A model generated the notes under the pieces. It was not told the origin of the DNA, did not search any database, and was given only the letters and a program-made list of their open reading frames with translations. This document shows positions 49,684-59,223 of a stretch of DNA of 64,000 bases, in pieces. Both the position numbers and the translations under genes were made by a program. The DNA is from Candidatus Leptofilum gracile (GTDB taxonomy: Bacteria > Chloroflexota > Anaerolineae > Promineifilales > Promineifilaceae). The DNA is taken from the NCBI GenBank assembly GCA_016713825.1, contig JADJOJ010000011.1:405677-469676 (forward strand), read 5' to 3'. Within the stretch, counting starts at the first letter, position 1. The number at the start of each line of letters is the position of its first letter.

Positions 49684-50200
49684 CTGATGTGCCAAAGGCA
49701 CGGTTGGGTGCCGGAAATCTCTGCCAACTGGCGACGAGTCGGTTCAGGCCCACGCAGGTGAACGCACCTGGGACCAAACCTATTAAATTGTGAGCTCAGG
49801 GATTTCCGCAAAAACTGGCAATAAGCCACTCAATAAACAAGCAGCTTTCCCGCAGGGATGCAAACCGTTCAGAATGGTACATGACGCTATGGGTTGACTG
49901 CTACTGGACGCTCCTATAATAAAAAAAGAGGCCTGCCTAAAGCAAGCCTCTTTTTGAACCTTTGTAGCTGTTTTGTAGGTGATTTTAGAAAATTAGTAAC
50001 GATTCAGGTGGCCTGACGAGACCCTAAGGGTTTTTAACTTTTGAAGACAAATTAGTCGAGCGAAAACCCTTAGTGCTTTGTTAGGCAATTTTGTTAGTAA
50101 AGTTTTTGGCAAAACCCACAAAGCTTCCAGTGCTCTGATTGGTTTTGCCTTGTAAAAGAGTTTAGCTAACAGAGCACTTAGGGTCTGATAGTTACGAAAA
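49684..50200. other. gene-free stretch with several hairpins
   Basis: 517 bases. 49741-49780: bulged hairpin (GGTT-GG-CC-CAGGTG/CACCTG-GG-CC-ACC), in the 5' leader of the nuclease. 49920-49955: AAAAAGAGGC/GCCTCTTTTT, a bidirectional terminator. 50024-50073: CTAAGGGTTTT/AAAACCCTTAG. 50108-50149: GGCAAAACC/GGTTTTGCC. 50129-50178: AGTGCTCTG/CAGAGCACT, interleaved with the previous one. No tRNA or gene seen. Confidence 0.65.
49920..49955. terminator. bidirectional terminator
   Basis: AAAAAGAGGC, 13-base centre (with an inner TGC/GCA pair), GCCTCTTTTT. A-rich on one side and T-rich on the other, so it can stop transcription of the DUF3352 gene from the right. Confidence 0.8.
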
Positions 50201-51911
50201 TTATTCACCCGCAATAAAGAAAATCATGGTTGTTTGGGTGGTGTTGCGGTTGGAACTGGTGCCCATACCAAAGGCATACACCGGATTCACGTCCACTACG
50301 TCTTCCATGGTGGGGTCCACATCTTCCAGAGCGGCAAACAAGCCGTCCAGGTCAATGAACATCACCAGGATGGTGCCGCGTGGGAAAGCGTCCCACACGT
50401 TTTGGTATTTGTCGCTGTCGGCCAGATTGGCTTCGCCATTGAACAAACTTTCGATGGTTTCGCTGCTGGTAGAAGCAATCAGGTAATCTTCATTGACACC
50501 GTAGGCACCCACTAATTCACCGCCTGGGTCTTCCACTTCGTAGACGGTCACGTCATCGGTGCTGGAATCATCGACGCTCAGGTCCTGGTCTTCCAGCCCG
50601 TCGGTGAAATCTTGGGCCAGGTTGGCCAGCGCTTCACCTTCGCTGCTGCCCAGCATGAGCACCGCACCCAGGTCAACATTCAACTCGTTGGCGATGAGTC
50701 CTTCGTCGCTGTCTACGACGGCCAGGCTGTATTCGCCGTTCAGCAGGGGCATCAGGTCGTCGCTGGGGTTGAAGCCAAACATGTCGTCGAACATGTCCAT
50801 CGCTTCATCAAAATCATCTTCGGTGACGCCGCTGAGGGAGTCGATGCCGTTTTTGCCACATCAGGTCCAGCCGCTGCCCCACCAGGAAGAGGTAAGTGGA
50901 TTCGGGCAGGAATTCGGCCGTTTCAATGCGGTCTGTCTGGGCATCCAGCATCTCTTGCTGGGCGTCGCTCAGGCTCTCGTAGCTGCCGATAAAGTCCACG
51001 CGAATCCCTTCGGCCACGATGGTGGCGGCCATGCCCACTCCCGTCAGCCCCAGGTCTTCAATGGTGCCCGCGTCGAAGCCTTCTAGCCCGCCGCTATCTT
51101 CGGCTGAATTGAGCGTATCTTCCAGCCCAGCCCCGCTAAAATAGATGGTCAATGCCCGGTCGCCTGGCAGGTCGGCAATGGCCGCCTGATACGCTTCAAT
51201 ATCGCCCAGGTTTTCACCTTGTTGGGCATCGATGGCATCTTCTAGCGTGTCGATGTTGGTGGCCAGGAAGAAGATTTCGGAAGAACGGCCGAATGCCAGC
51301 CGCTCATCTTCAAAATCACTGTCGATCTCAAAAACCAGGGCCCCGCCGTGCTCAACCTCGTCAACCCGGTTGTTGGTTTCATCTTCAATGACGTCAATCA
51401 AATCTTCGATGAATACGTCGGCAGCGGCAATGTCGCGAATGGTGGCGGCAAAAATGACCTGGGGCAGTTCGCCATTGTCCATCGCTTCAATATCTAGCTC
51501 GATGGCCCCAATGCCCATGTTGGGGCCAATCCAGGGCAAAATATCGTCGGTGATGGTGAAGCCGGTGGCTTCTTCTAGCTGGTCGTCTAAATCTTCCAGA
51601 GCATTGGCCGGTTCTTCGGCGTTAAAGTCTACATCGCTGGCGTCGAAGAGATCTTCAAAGGCGCGAGCCACTCGGTTGGCGTCGTCGCTAACCAGATTGA
51701 GCGCGTTGAGCTCGATCAACATGCTGGTGTCTGGTGGCATCACGCTGGCGATAGCATTTTCATCAGCTCCCAGCAGGCGTGGGATGAGAATTACTGCACC
51801 AATGATAAGAATGATTAAAACAGCCAGCACAACAAGTCCGCCGATGATCAGCATGCGATTGCCACCACCAGAGGTTTGTGGGCTGCCGGTGAGGTTTGTT
51901 TGTTCAGTCAT
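50201..51911 (-). CDS. DUF3352-type membrane-anchored acidic protein (frameshifted)
   Basis: The N-terminal part (MTEQTNLTGSPQTSGGGNRM, then LIIGGLVVLAVLIILIIGAVILI as a membrane anchor, then an acidic DUF3352 domain) runs in one frame to ~50850; the C-terminal part (DMFDDMFGFNPSDDLMPLLNGEYSLAVV to FFIAGE) continues in another. Adding one A to the A5 run at 50849-50853 (minus strand) restores WQKNGIDSLSGVTEDDFDEAM. Total about 570 residues, acidic, extracytoplasmic. Function of the family is unknown. The event is a homopolymer contraction, as in leuD, so sequencing error is likely. Confidence 0.8.
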
Positions 51912-52162
51912 TGAGTACCCTCCATACTTGGTAAAAAGTTTATAGAAAATGGCGCTATGTTATGAAACAACAGGCTAAATCATAGCATAAATTTTGCATC
52001 ATTGGGCAGGTGGACTACCCAATTTATGGGCAGTGTAGCAGGTAAACGATCCTAAAACGATCCAGGGGAAACGGCCGTTACCCCCTTAACAAACCTGCGG
52101 CTAGCCCACCAACAGCCGCGCTGGTTGTCGCCAAAAATGGGGCGACTGTTACAATTGGCGGC

Positions 52163-53017
52163 ATGACAATAGTTCAACTTTTTGCTGTAGAAATGGACGG
52201 TTTACGGCCGTTACCCATCCCCCCCAACGCCACCAGCTTCGACCAGCTTTACGCTGGCCTGGAACTGGGCGTTTACTCCGCTTTGCGCACCTTTGCGCAC
52301 AATAAATTTCTCTACCTGGAGCACCACATCCAGCGCACGCGAGACTCGGCCGCCCTGCTGGGTTGGGCCGACGCGCTAGACGAGCCGCGCTTGCGCCGTG
52401 GCCTGCACGAAGCGTGCAGGCAGTACCCGCTGCCCGAAGCCCGCGTGCGCTTCGATTTTTTGGCCGCGCCAGCGACCCAGCTGGGTACGAACAGCCGCCT
52501 GCTGATCGCGCTGATGCCCTTTACGCCGCCGCCGCCCCAGCTTTACGAAACCGGCGTGAAGGTAGGTTTTGCCCCTGGCCTGGCCCGCGCCAATCCGCTG
52601 GCAAAAACGGCCGATTTCGCCCAGGCCCGTCAAGCTTATAAAACCGGCGGCGACATTTACGAATATTTGCTGCTGAGTGAACAGGGTGCCATTTTGGAAG
52701 GCACCGGCACCAACTTTTACGGCGTGCTAAACGGCGTGTTCCACACCGCCGGGGAGGGCGTGCTGGCGGGCATCACCCGCAAAATCATCCTCGATTTGGC
52801 GGCGGAATTGGGCATTTCGGTGAGCCTGGCGCCAATCACAGTGGCCCAGATTTCGCAGCTGAGCGAGGCGGCGCTGAGCGGCTCATCGCGGGCGCTGCTG
52901 CCAGTGGTGCAAATTGGGGATGTGGTGGTGGGAAACGGCCGTCCCGGCCCCATCTGCCAACAAATTCTGGCGGCATACAACGCCTTTGTCGCCCAAGAAG
53001 TAAAAACAGCAATTTAA
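52163..53017 (+). CDS. class IV PLP aminotransferase 1
   Basis: 284 residues. Class IV (BCAT/ADC lyase) pattern: the YAGLELGVYSALRTFAHNKFLYLEHHIQRTRDSA segment, a Lys in the NPLAKTADFAQARQAYKTGGDIYEYLLLSEQGAILEGTGTNFYGVLNG region and the phosphate-binding GEGVLAGITRKIILDLA. It could be a branched-chain aminotransferase, completing the BCAA pathway of this window, or an aminodeoxychorismate lyase; residues do not decide. Followed by an AACCTCCGGGAGGTT element and a second class IV gene. Confidence 0.82.
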   Translation: MTIVQLFAVEMDGLRPLPIPPNATSFDQLYAGLELGVYSALRTFAHNKFLYLEHHIQRTRDSAALLGWADALDEPRLRRGLHEACRQYPLPEARVRFDFLAAPATQLGTNSRLLIALMPFTPPPPQLYETGVKVGFAPGLARANPLAKTADFAQARQAYKTGGDIYEYLLLSEQGAILEGTGTNFYGVLNGVFHTAGEGVLAGITRKIILDLAAELGISVSLAPITVAQISQLSEAALSGSSRALLPVVQIGDVVVGNGRPGPICQQILAAYNAFVAQEVKTAI

Positions 53018-53021
53018 AGCT

Positions 53022-53078
53022 AACCTCCGGGAGGTTCAGCGAGAAACAGAGGTGGTCTGCGGAGCCTCCCGGCGGTTT
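53022..53078. repeat. AACCTCCGGGAGGTT repeat, copy 1
   Basis: An internal palindrome followed by CAG, AAACAGAGG and then GCCTCCCGG-GGTTTATT. The same arrangement occurs at 54894-54950. Each copy lies just upstream of a gene start (53116 and 54969). Confidence 0.8.
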
Positions 53079-53115
53079 ATTATTACAGGAGAGAAAATGA
53101 TTCACGGAACCCACA

Positions 53116-54016
53116 ATGCCGCACGATGCACGCAACGAAAATGTAAAAATCTACGTCAACGGCGAGCTGTTTCCCCGCAACGAGGCCAAAATTTCCGTTT
53201 TTGACAGCGGCTATCTGGTGGGGATGGCGTTTGGGAAGCGCTGCGCCTGCACGAGGGCGTGCTGGTCTTCCTGGATGAGCATCTGGACCGGCTGTGGCAG
53301 GGCGCGGCCACGATTGGTATGAACGTGAGCATGAGCCGACAGGAGCTGACCGACATACTCTGGCAGGTGATCCGCGCCAACGAGATGCACGACAACGTGC
53401 ACGTTCGCTTTATGCTCACGCGCGGCATCAAAAAGACGCCGTCGCAAGACCCGCGCCTGACGATCAGCGGCCCCAATCTGGTCATCATTGCCGAGCACAA
53501 GCTGGCGGACCCGACCAGCCGCGAAAAGGGGGTGACGCTGTTTACCAGCACCATCCGGCGCGGTTCGCCCGATTACCTGGACCCACGCCTCAACTGCCAC
53601 AGCAAGCTGCACGAGGTGATGGCCCTGGTGCAGGCGCTGGAAGCGGGCGCAGATGAAGCGCTGATGCTGGACATTCACGGTTTTGTGGCTACCTGCAACG
53701 CCACCAACTTTTTCATGGTGAAAATGGCGAGGTGTGGACCTCCACCGGCCAATATTGCATGAACGGCATCACGCGCGGCAAAGTGATCGAGGCGTGCCAG
53801 CGGCATGGCATTCCCTGCCACCAGAAAAATTTCTCTCTGTTCGATGTGTACGGGGCGGACGAGGCGTTTGTGACGGGCACGTTTGGTGGCCTGACTCCGG
53901 TGACGAAGGTAGACGGCCGTATCATCGGCACAGGCACCTACGGCGAGATGACCCGGCGTTTGCAGGGCTTGTACGAAGAATTGATTCATGAGGCTGTTGA
54001 GGCCAGTAGGCGGTAA
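53116..54016 (+). pseudogene. class IV PLP aminotransferase 2 (two frameshifts)
   Basis: Pieces in three frames make one protein: KIYVNGELFPRNEAKISVFDSGYLVG / LVFLDEHLDRLWQGAATIGM... LDPRLNCHSKLHEVMALVQALEAGADEALMLDIHGFVATCNATNFFMVK / TSTGQYCMNGITRGKVIEAC...GGLTPVTKVDGRIIG. Adding one G to GGGG near 53222 gives GDGVWEALRLHEG; adding one A to AAAA near 53724 gives VKNGEVWTSTGQ. It resembles D-amino acid/branched-chain aminotransferases. Both events are homopolymer contractions and may be sequencing errors. The TAA stop lies in a heptad repeat. Confidence 0.8.
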
Positions 54017-54079
54017 TCGGTTATCCGTAATCGGCAGTTAGTTTACCGATTACCGTTCACCGTTTACGGATTACCGATC
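54011..54079. repeat. heptad-word hairpin (GGTAATC type)
   Basis: GGTAATC, GGTTATC, CGTAATC words, then GTTTAC, CGATTAC, CGTTCAC, CGTTTAC, GGATTAC. The stop codon of the aminotransferase is made of the first word, and the last word is followed directly by the AAAGGAGGT site of the next gene. Confidence 0.8.
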
Positions 54080-54091
54080 AAAGGAGGTACA

Positions 54092-54823
54092 ATGACCCAA
54101 CCAACACGAATCTGCCTGTAGGTGGGGCCGCGCAACATTTCCACGGCGTTGATGTACAGTTTTGCCCAGCGGGGGGATACGGCCGTTTTCGACGAACCGC
54201 TCTACGCCCATTACCTTTCCAAAACGGCCGCTCGCGACTACCATCCCGGCGCGGAACAAATCATTGCCGAGATGGAAAATGACGGCGAAAAGGTCGTCAG
54301 CGACCTCATTTTAGGCCGCCAAGACGCCCCCGTGCTTTTCTTTAAGCATATGACCCACCATTTGTACAACCTGGATTGGGCGTTTATGCGCCAAACGGTG
54401 AACATCATTCTCACCCGCGATCCGTACGACATGCTGCCCAGCTACGCCAAGCAGGTAAAGCAGCCTGCCTTGCACGACGTGGGCTACGCGCTGCACCTGG
54501 AACTGCTCGACTATTTGCGCAGCATTGGCCAAAATCCGCCCGTGCTGGACTCCAAACAAACGCTGCTCAACCCGCGCAGCGTGCTGAGCCAGCTATGTGC
54601 GCAAATCGGCATTCCGTTCGATGAAGCGATGTTGAGCTGGCCCGCCGGGGCACGCCCCGAAGATGGGTCCTGGGCCCAATTTTGGTACCATGCGGTGCAT
54701 CGCTCGACTGGTTTTCAGCAGTACAGCCGTAAAGAAGGGGAATTTCCGGACGATTTACGGCCGTTGCTCACCCAATGCCAACCGTACTACGAAAAGCTTT
54801 CTGCCCTGGCCATCCAGGCCTAA
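54092..54823 (+). pseudogene. sulfotransferase-like protein with early amber stop
   Basis: A very strong AAAGGAGGT site precedes ATG 54092; codons 1-9 read MTQPTRICL and codon 10 is TAG (54119-54121), then VGPRNISTALMYSFAQRGDTAVFDEPLYAHYL continues in frame to 54823. Homologues have Trp-Ser-Gly or similar before GPRN, so TGG to TAG is the simplest reading. P-loop sulfotransferase fold with the GPRNISTALMYSF phosphosulfate motif and ILTRDPYDMLPSY. Neighbouring a class IV aminotransferase, an association also known as a fusion in plants. Whether the stop is real, bypassed or an error cannot be told. Confidence 0.75.
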
Positions 54824-54893
54824 CCAACGGCAGACTTTGCCAGTTTAGAAGGAGACGACACCAACTGTCGTTGACCACCATGAATGAAAACCC

Positions 54894-54950
54894 AACCTCC
54901 GGGAGGTTCAGTGCGTAACAGAGGCCATTTTTGAAGCCTCCCGGAGGTTT
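54894..54950. repeat. AACCTCCGGGAGGTT repeat, copy 2
   Basis: About 80% identical to the element at 53022, same orientation, ending just before the AGAGGAG site of the hydrolase gene. Confidence 0.8.
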
Positions 54951-54968
54951 ATTTTCAGAGGAGCCTAG

Positions 54969-55829
54969 ATGAAACCAAGTTGGATCAACACCAAAGAATA
55001 TCCATTCACCCCCAAAACCTTTGCCCAGCCGATGGGCACCATGAGCTACCTGGACGAAGGCACGGGCGACCCATTTGTGATGGTGCGGCAATCCGTCCTG
55101 GTCGTATGAATTCCGGGCGCTGATCAAGCATTTTTCCCAAAACCACCGCTGCATCGCCCCAGACCATATCGGCTTTGGCCTGTCCGACAAGCCCCAGGAG
55201 TGGACCTACCTGCCGCAGCAGCACGCCGAAAATTTGGAGCGGCTGCTGGAATCGCTGAACCTGAACAACATCACCCTCATTTTTGATGATTGGGGCGGGC
55301 CGATTGGCATGTCTTACGCGCTCAAATACCCGGAGAAGATCAAAAGCATCATTGTCACCAACACCTGGCTCTGGTCGGTGCAGGCTGATTGGTATTACCG
55401 GGCATTTAGCGGCTTTATGGGTGGGCCAATCGGCCGTTGGCTGATCCGGCGCTACAACTTTTTTGCCTGGTCGGTGGTGAAGGTGGCTTATGGCGACAAA
55501 CGCAAGCTGACGCCAGAGGTGCATCGCCACTTTTGCAGGCGCTGCCAGAGGGCCAGCGCAAAGGGAGCTATGTCTTCCCCAAGCAAATCATTGGCGCGTC
55601 GGGCTGGTTGGCGGAGTTGTGGGGGCAGCGGGCCAGGCTGGCGGGCAAGGTGAAGCTCATCGCCTGGGGCATGAAGGATATCGCTTTCCGCGAGAAGGAG
55701 CTGAACACCTGGGTGGCGGCGTTCCCAGAGGCCATCGTGGTGCGCTATGCCGATGCAGGCCACTTTGTTTCCGAAGAAAAACCAGCCGAGCTCATTGCGG
55801 ATATTGAGCGGCTGAAGGTGTTGGCGTAA
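54969..55829 (+). pseudogene. haloalkane-dehalogenase-like alpha/beta hydrolase (two frameshifts)
   Basis: MKPSWINTKEYPFTPKTFAQPMGTMSYLDEGTGDPFVMV is followed, after a 2-base loss near 55086, by GNPSWSYEFRALIKHF, APDHIGFGLSDKP, FDDWGGPIGMSYALKYPEKI; a second shift near 55533 (T5 to T4, giving FLQALPEGQRKGSYVF) leads to the C-terminal part with DAGHFVSEEKPAE. Asp in the DDWGG nucleophile elbow (D rather than S) and His in GHF point to a dehalogenase-type hydrolase. Both indels are small, so a sequencing error is possible. Confidence 0.8.
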
Positions 55830-55893
55830 CGGGCGTTTTTTACCTCAGAGAACGCGGCGGACGCGAAGCTTTATATCTCTCTGCGATTTAATG

Positions 55894-56622
55894 CTACCCA
55901 GTCAGGGTCGAAAACACCTCTGTTTTTGTGTCAAAGATGAGAAGCCCTTCGCGGCGATCGTCTAGCTGGGCCAGCCGTTGGCCGTTGGGCTGCCAAACGG
56001 CCGTTCCCCCCGCACACAGCTCCCCATCTGCCAGACCCACACAGTTGACCAGCAAGGTTGTCATCTGGTGCGTTTGGGCGATTGTGGCGAGACGGCCGTA
56101 CGCTTCCCCCATCCCCCGCGCATACTTCGCCACGCTGGCCAGATAAATTTTGGCCCCGCTGCTAGCCGCCGCCTGGGCATGTTCCGGCACCGAAATCTCG
56201 TAGCAAATTGCCAGCGCCGCCTCGTTTTGTAGGCCGATGCGCCCCACCGTGGCCGGGCCAGCGGTGAAAAAAGGCAGCTCATCCGCGTGTAAAAATTGCT
56301 TGGTGTACAGCGATCGCGGCTGCTGCGGCCGAAAAATGAGCAGGCTAATCCCCGGCAGTGGCTCGCCCCGTGTCGGCACGCCCACGCAAATGGTGATGCC
56401 GCCCGCCTCCGCCTGGGCCTGGAACACCGCCAGCCGGGCATCGTCTGGGGCGAGGGCCAATTCCTGGGCCAGCGTCGGCTCGTAGCCGGTTAGCGACAGT
56501 TCGGGGAAGAGGATGAGGTCGGCGTGGTGGGCGATCGCTTTGTCCACAAACTGCTGGTGGCGTTTGATGTTTTGGGCGATGTCGCCGGTGATGGGCTGGA
56601 TTTGGGCCAGGCAAATGTTCAT
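55894..56622 (-). CDS. nitrilase-superfamily carbon-nitrogen hydrolase
   Basis: 242 residues with the Glu-Lys-Cys triad: Glu in LFPELSLTGYEP, Lys in SLYTKQFLHADELPFF, Cys in AALAICYEISVPEH. It hydrolyses a C-N bond of an amide; the substrate is not evident. Its start overlaps the stop of the membrane protein gene (ATGA, 56619-56622), so it is the last gene of the DUF58/MoxR operon. Confidence 0.9.
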   Translation of the reverse strand: MNICLAQIQPITGDIAQNIKRHQQFVDKAIAHHADLILFPELSLTGYEPTLAQELALAPDDARLAVFQAQAEAGGITICVGVPTRGEPLPGISLLIFRPQQPRSLYTKQFLHADELPFFTAGPATVGRIGLQNEAALAICYEISVPEHAQAAASSGAKIYLASVAKYARGMGEAYGRLATIAQTHQMTTLLVNCVGLADGELCAGGTAVWQPNGQRLAQLDDRREGLLIFDTKTEVFSTLTG

Positions 56623-57143
56623 GTGGGCTCCGTTTGCAGGCGGCGCAGCAGGGCATTCAGGCCAAAGATGAGCAGCAGGCCGCTGATCAGCGCCAAATCA
56701 AAGTTGAAGGCGAGGGGAAGGGTTTGCTGCACGGCGAGGGCGATGAGCGCCAGGGCCACCAGCCCACCCAGCCGCCGCAGGTGGGCCAAAATGAGTGGCC
56801 GCGCGGCGGCCTCGTCTGGAAGGTCTTGCAGGCGGTGGTTGAAGCGGCTCAAATCCCACAGCAGCAGCAGGCCGATGGCGGCCAGGTAGCGCCACAGCAG
56901 GGGCACCGGCGTGGGAAAGCCCGGCAGCGGCACGTTGGCCAGGGCGGTGAGCAGCAGCAGCAGGAGCATCGGCCAGCTGGGGGGCTGACGGCCGTTTCGC
57001 CACAGCAATCCACCCCACACCCCACCAATCAGCAAAACGGCGGGAATGGCAAACGGCCGTTCGCCCACCACCAGCGCCACACTCAACAGCAGCACAATCA
57101 GGGCCAGCAAGGCAAACAACAATGGTTTCAGAGAGTTCATCAT
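56619..57143 (-). CDS. polytopic membrane protein
   Basis: 174 residues with about five hydrophobic segments (LLFALLALIVLLLSVALVV, AIPAVLLIGGVWGGLLW, MLLLLLLTALANVPLPGF, YLAAIGLLLLW, and a C-terminal pair). No family recognised. It lies between DUF58 and nitrilase genes on the same strand. Confidence 0.6.
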   Translation of the reverse strand: MMNSLKPLLFALLALIVLLLSVALVVGERPFAIPAVLLIGGVWGGLLWRNGRQPPSWPMLLLLLLTALANVPLPGFPTPVPLLWRYLAAIGLLLLWDLSRFNHRLQDLPDEAAARPLILAHLRRLGGLVALALIALAVQQTLPLAFNFDLALISGLLLIFGLNALLRRLQTEPT

Positions 57144-57227
57144 AAGAAATTTTGCCGCGAAATTCGCGGATTTTGTGGATTAAGAACAAAAAAATCTGTG
57201 AAATCTGCGAAATCTGTGGCTAAATAT

Positions 57228-58509
57228 TTACACCGGGCGGGTGAGCCGGGTGGTTTGCAGGTGGGCGCGGGCGATCTCGTCAAACGGCCGTTCCACCTCC
57301 CAATCCAGTACAAAAATGCCCGCTTGCAGCAGCTGGTTATGCAGCAGTTCCCGCTCTAGCTGGGCCAGCTCCGCCGCCAGGGCCATGTCTGGCGTTGGCG
57401 GCAAAAAGCGGCGCTCGTAGCCAATCGGGTTGGGCGAGACCAGCAGCACCTCGTAATCAAATGCACGCAGGCGGCGCAAAAACGGCGCATCACCTGGCAG
57501 CAGCGGGCTCACAAAAATAATTTGCGACTGGGCCGGGAACAGCCGCGTGGGCAGCGAGCGCAGTTCGGCAAAAACGTGGCTGCTTTGCAGCTTGGCCCCA
57601 GACAGCGCCTGCAAAATGCGCTCCTTTTGCAGCTTGCCGTAGCCCGGCAGCGTGTAATCCACCGCCCCGCCATAAATGAGCAGCGCCACCCGGTTGCCCT
57701 GATTGAGCAGGGCATCCACCATCAATGTAATCGCCTCGATGCTGTACTCCAGCAAAGATTGGTCGCCGTAGGGAATGTTGCTGGCGGTGCGGGCGTCTAA
57801 AATTAGCCCCACGTCGGCTACGCGCTCTTGCTCAAATTCGTTGCTGAACAGGCTGCCGGGATGACGCGCCCCGGCCCGCCAGTTGATTTGCCGTTGGGAA
57901 TCGCCGGGCCGGTAGTCGCGCACGCCGAAAAAGTCCATCCCCTCGCCCCCCACGCGGGCGGGCACAATGCCTGCGTACACGCGGGTGCGGCGCGGGTGGA
58001 TGGTGACCTGCTTGAGGTTGCTGGCGCGGGGCACCAGGTAGGCAAAAAAACTGCCCGGTACGTCGTAACGGAACTGGCGGCGGCGCAAATCGAACGGTTC
58101 ACGAACAACGGCCGTTACCGCCGTAAACGCATAGCGCCCGCGCGGCACCTGCACCGTGTAGCTGAAGCTGTGGCTGCCGTTTGCCGGCAGGGCCAGCAGC
58201 CGCTGGTTGCTGCCGTCGGTCAGGCTGAGGTTGGGCGGCAGGGCATCGGTGAGCAGCAGTTCGCCGAGCGCTGGGCCGTTGTTTTGGATGGTGAGGGTGA
58301 CGATGAGCTCCGCCCCCAGCGGGCAGGCGGGTATGGGACAGGCTGCGCGTAATTTGCAGATTGGCAGCTTCGGGGGTGGCCAGCAGGCTGAGCAGCAGGT
58401 AAAGCACAAACGGCAGCGCCAGCAGCACCACGTCGCCATCTACCAGGCCAAAGCCCAGCAGCAGGAGCAGGAAAATGGAGATGGTAACGGCCGTAATCGC
58501 GCGCATCAC
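57228..58509 (-). pseudogene. DUF58 protein 2 (one frameshift)
   Basis: N-terminal part MMRAITAVTISIFLLLLLGFGLVDGDVVLLALPFVLYLLLSLLATPEAANLQ in one frame; C-terminal part from AELIVTLTIQNNGPALGELLL in another. The join is at C5 (58313-58317), where one extra base is present. The DUF58 signature is GVRDYRPGDSQRQINWRAGARHPGSLFSNEF, followed by a vWA-like segment ADVGLILDARTASN. About 420 residues in total. Downstream of the broken DUF4129-like and moxR genes in the usual order of DUF58 clusters. Confidence 0.85.
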
Positions 58510-58579
58510 AAACCTCCCGCAGGTTTAGTGCAGGCGTGCCAACGCTCAGGAACTTTGTGGGAGGGTAGGCAGATTGGCA

Positions 58580-59214
58580 TCACACCAACTCCTGATTACT
58601 TTTTCGCCAGCGGTGCAGCGCGTCTAGGGTGGTTTGCGGGTCGAACTGGTCGATTTGGGCAATGCGCTGGTTGGGTGCTGCTTCGCGGGCTTCCAAAAAG
58701 CTGCGGTAGCTGGGCAGCGTGGCGCACAAATCCAGCAGCTGCACAATTTCTGGCGGGGCGGGCAGATCGCCTAGCTGGATGCGTTCGCGCAGCGTTTCTG
58801 GGGTTTCGGCCGTTTCCAGCTGCATCAGGCTGAGCGTCAGCGATTGCATTTCGCGGGCCAGTTCCCAGCGGGCGTGCTGTCCGGTTTGGGCGTGGTTGGT
58901 CACAAGGGCCAATTGGCGCAGGCGGCTTTCTCCTTTTTCTTCGGCGAAGGGTGGTTCGCTGGGGTTGGGGCTGGGGCGCAGTACGTACAGGGCCATTACA
59001 AAGGCGATAAACAGCAGAAAGCCCCACATCACATTTTGGGGAAAGCCGCGATAAATGCCGTAGATGGTTGCCACGCGGGACAAAATGGGGGCGAGGATGA
59101 CCTGGCGGAAAAGTCTGGCAGGAAGAGGGAGAGCAGGACGGCGACCAGCAGCAAGATGGCCAGGAAGGGGCGGGGGGTGAGAAACGGCCGTTTCCCCACC
59201 CCCCTTTTCATCAT
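58580..59214 (-). pseudogene. membrane protein of the DUF58/MoxR cluster (one frameshift)
   Basis: N-terminus MMKRGVGKRPFLTPRPFLAILLLVAVLLSLFLPD in one frame; after a T5 to T4 contraction near 59107-59110 the rest follows as FRQVILAPILSRVATIYGIYRGFPQNVMWGFLLFIAFVMALYVLRP and a cytoplasmic helical domain to 58580. Two membrane helices at the N-terminus. Family not recognised. Confidence 0.7.
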
Positions 59215-59223
59215 TTTGCCACA

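Noticed and set aside
49684..49800. Riboswitch upstream of the nuclease
   Set aside because: Only a bulged hairpin can be shown; no conserved core of a known class is recognisable.
52163..54016. The two class IV aminotransferases as one duplicated gene split by an insertion
   Set aside because: Each has its own N-terminus and C-terminus and they differ throughout; they are separate paralogues.
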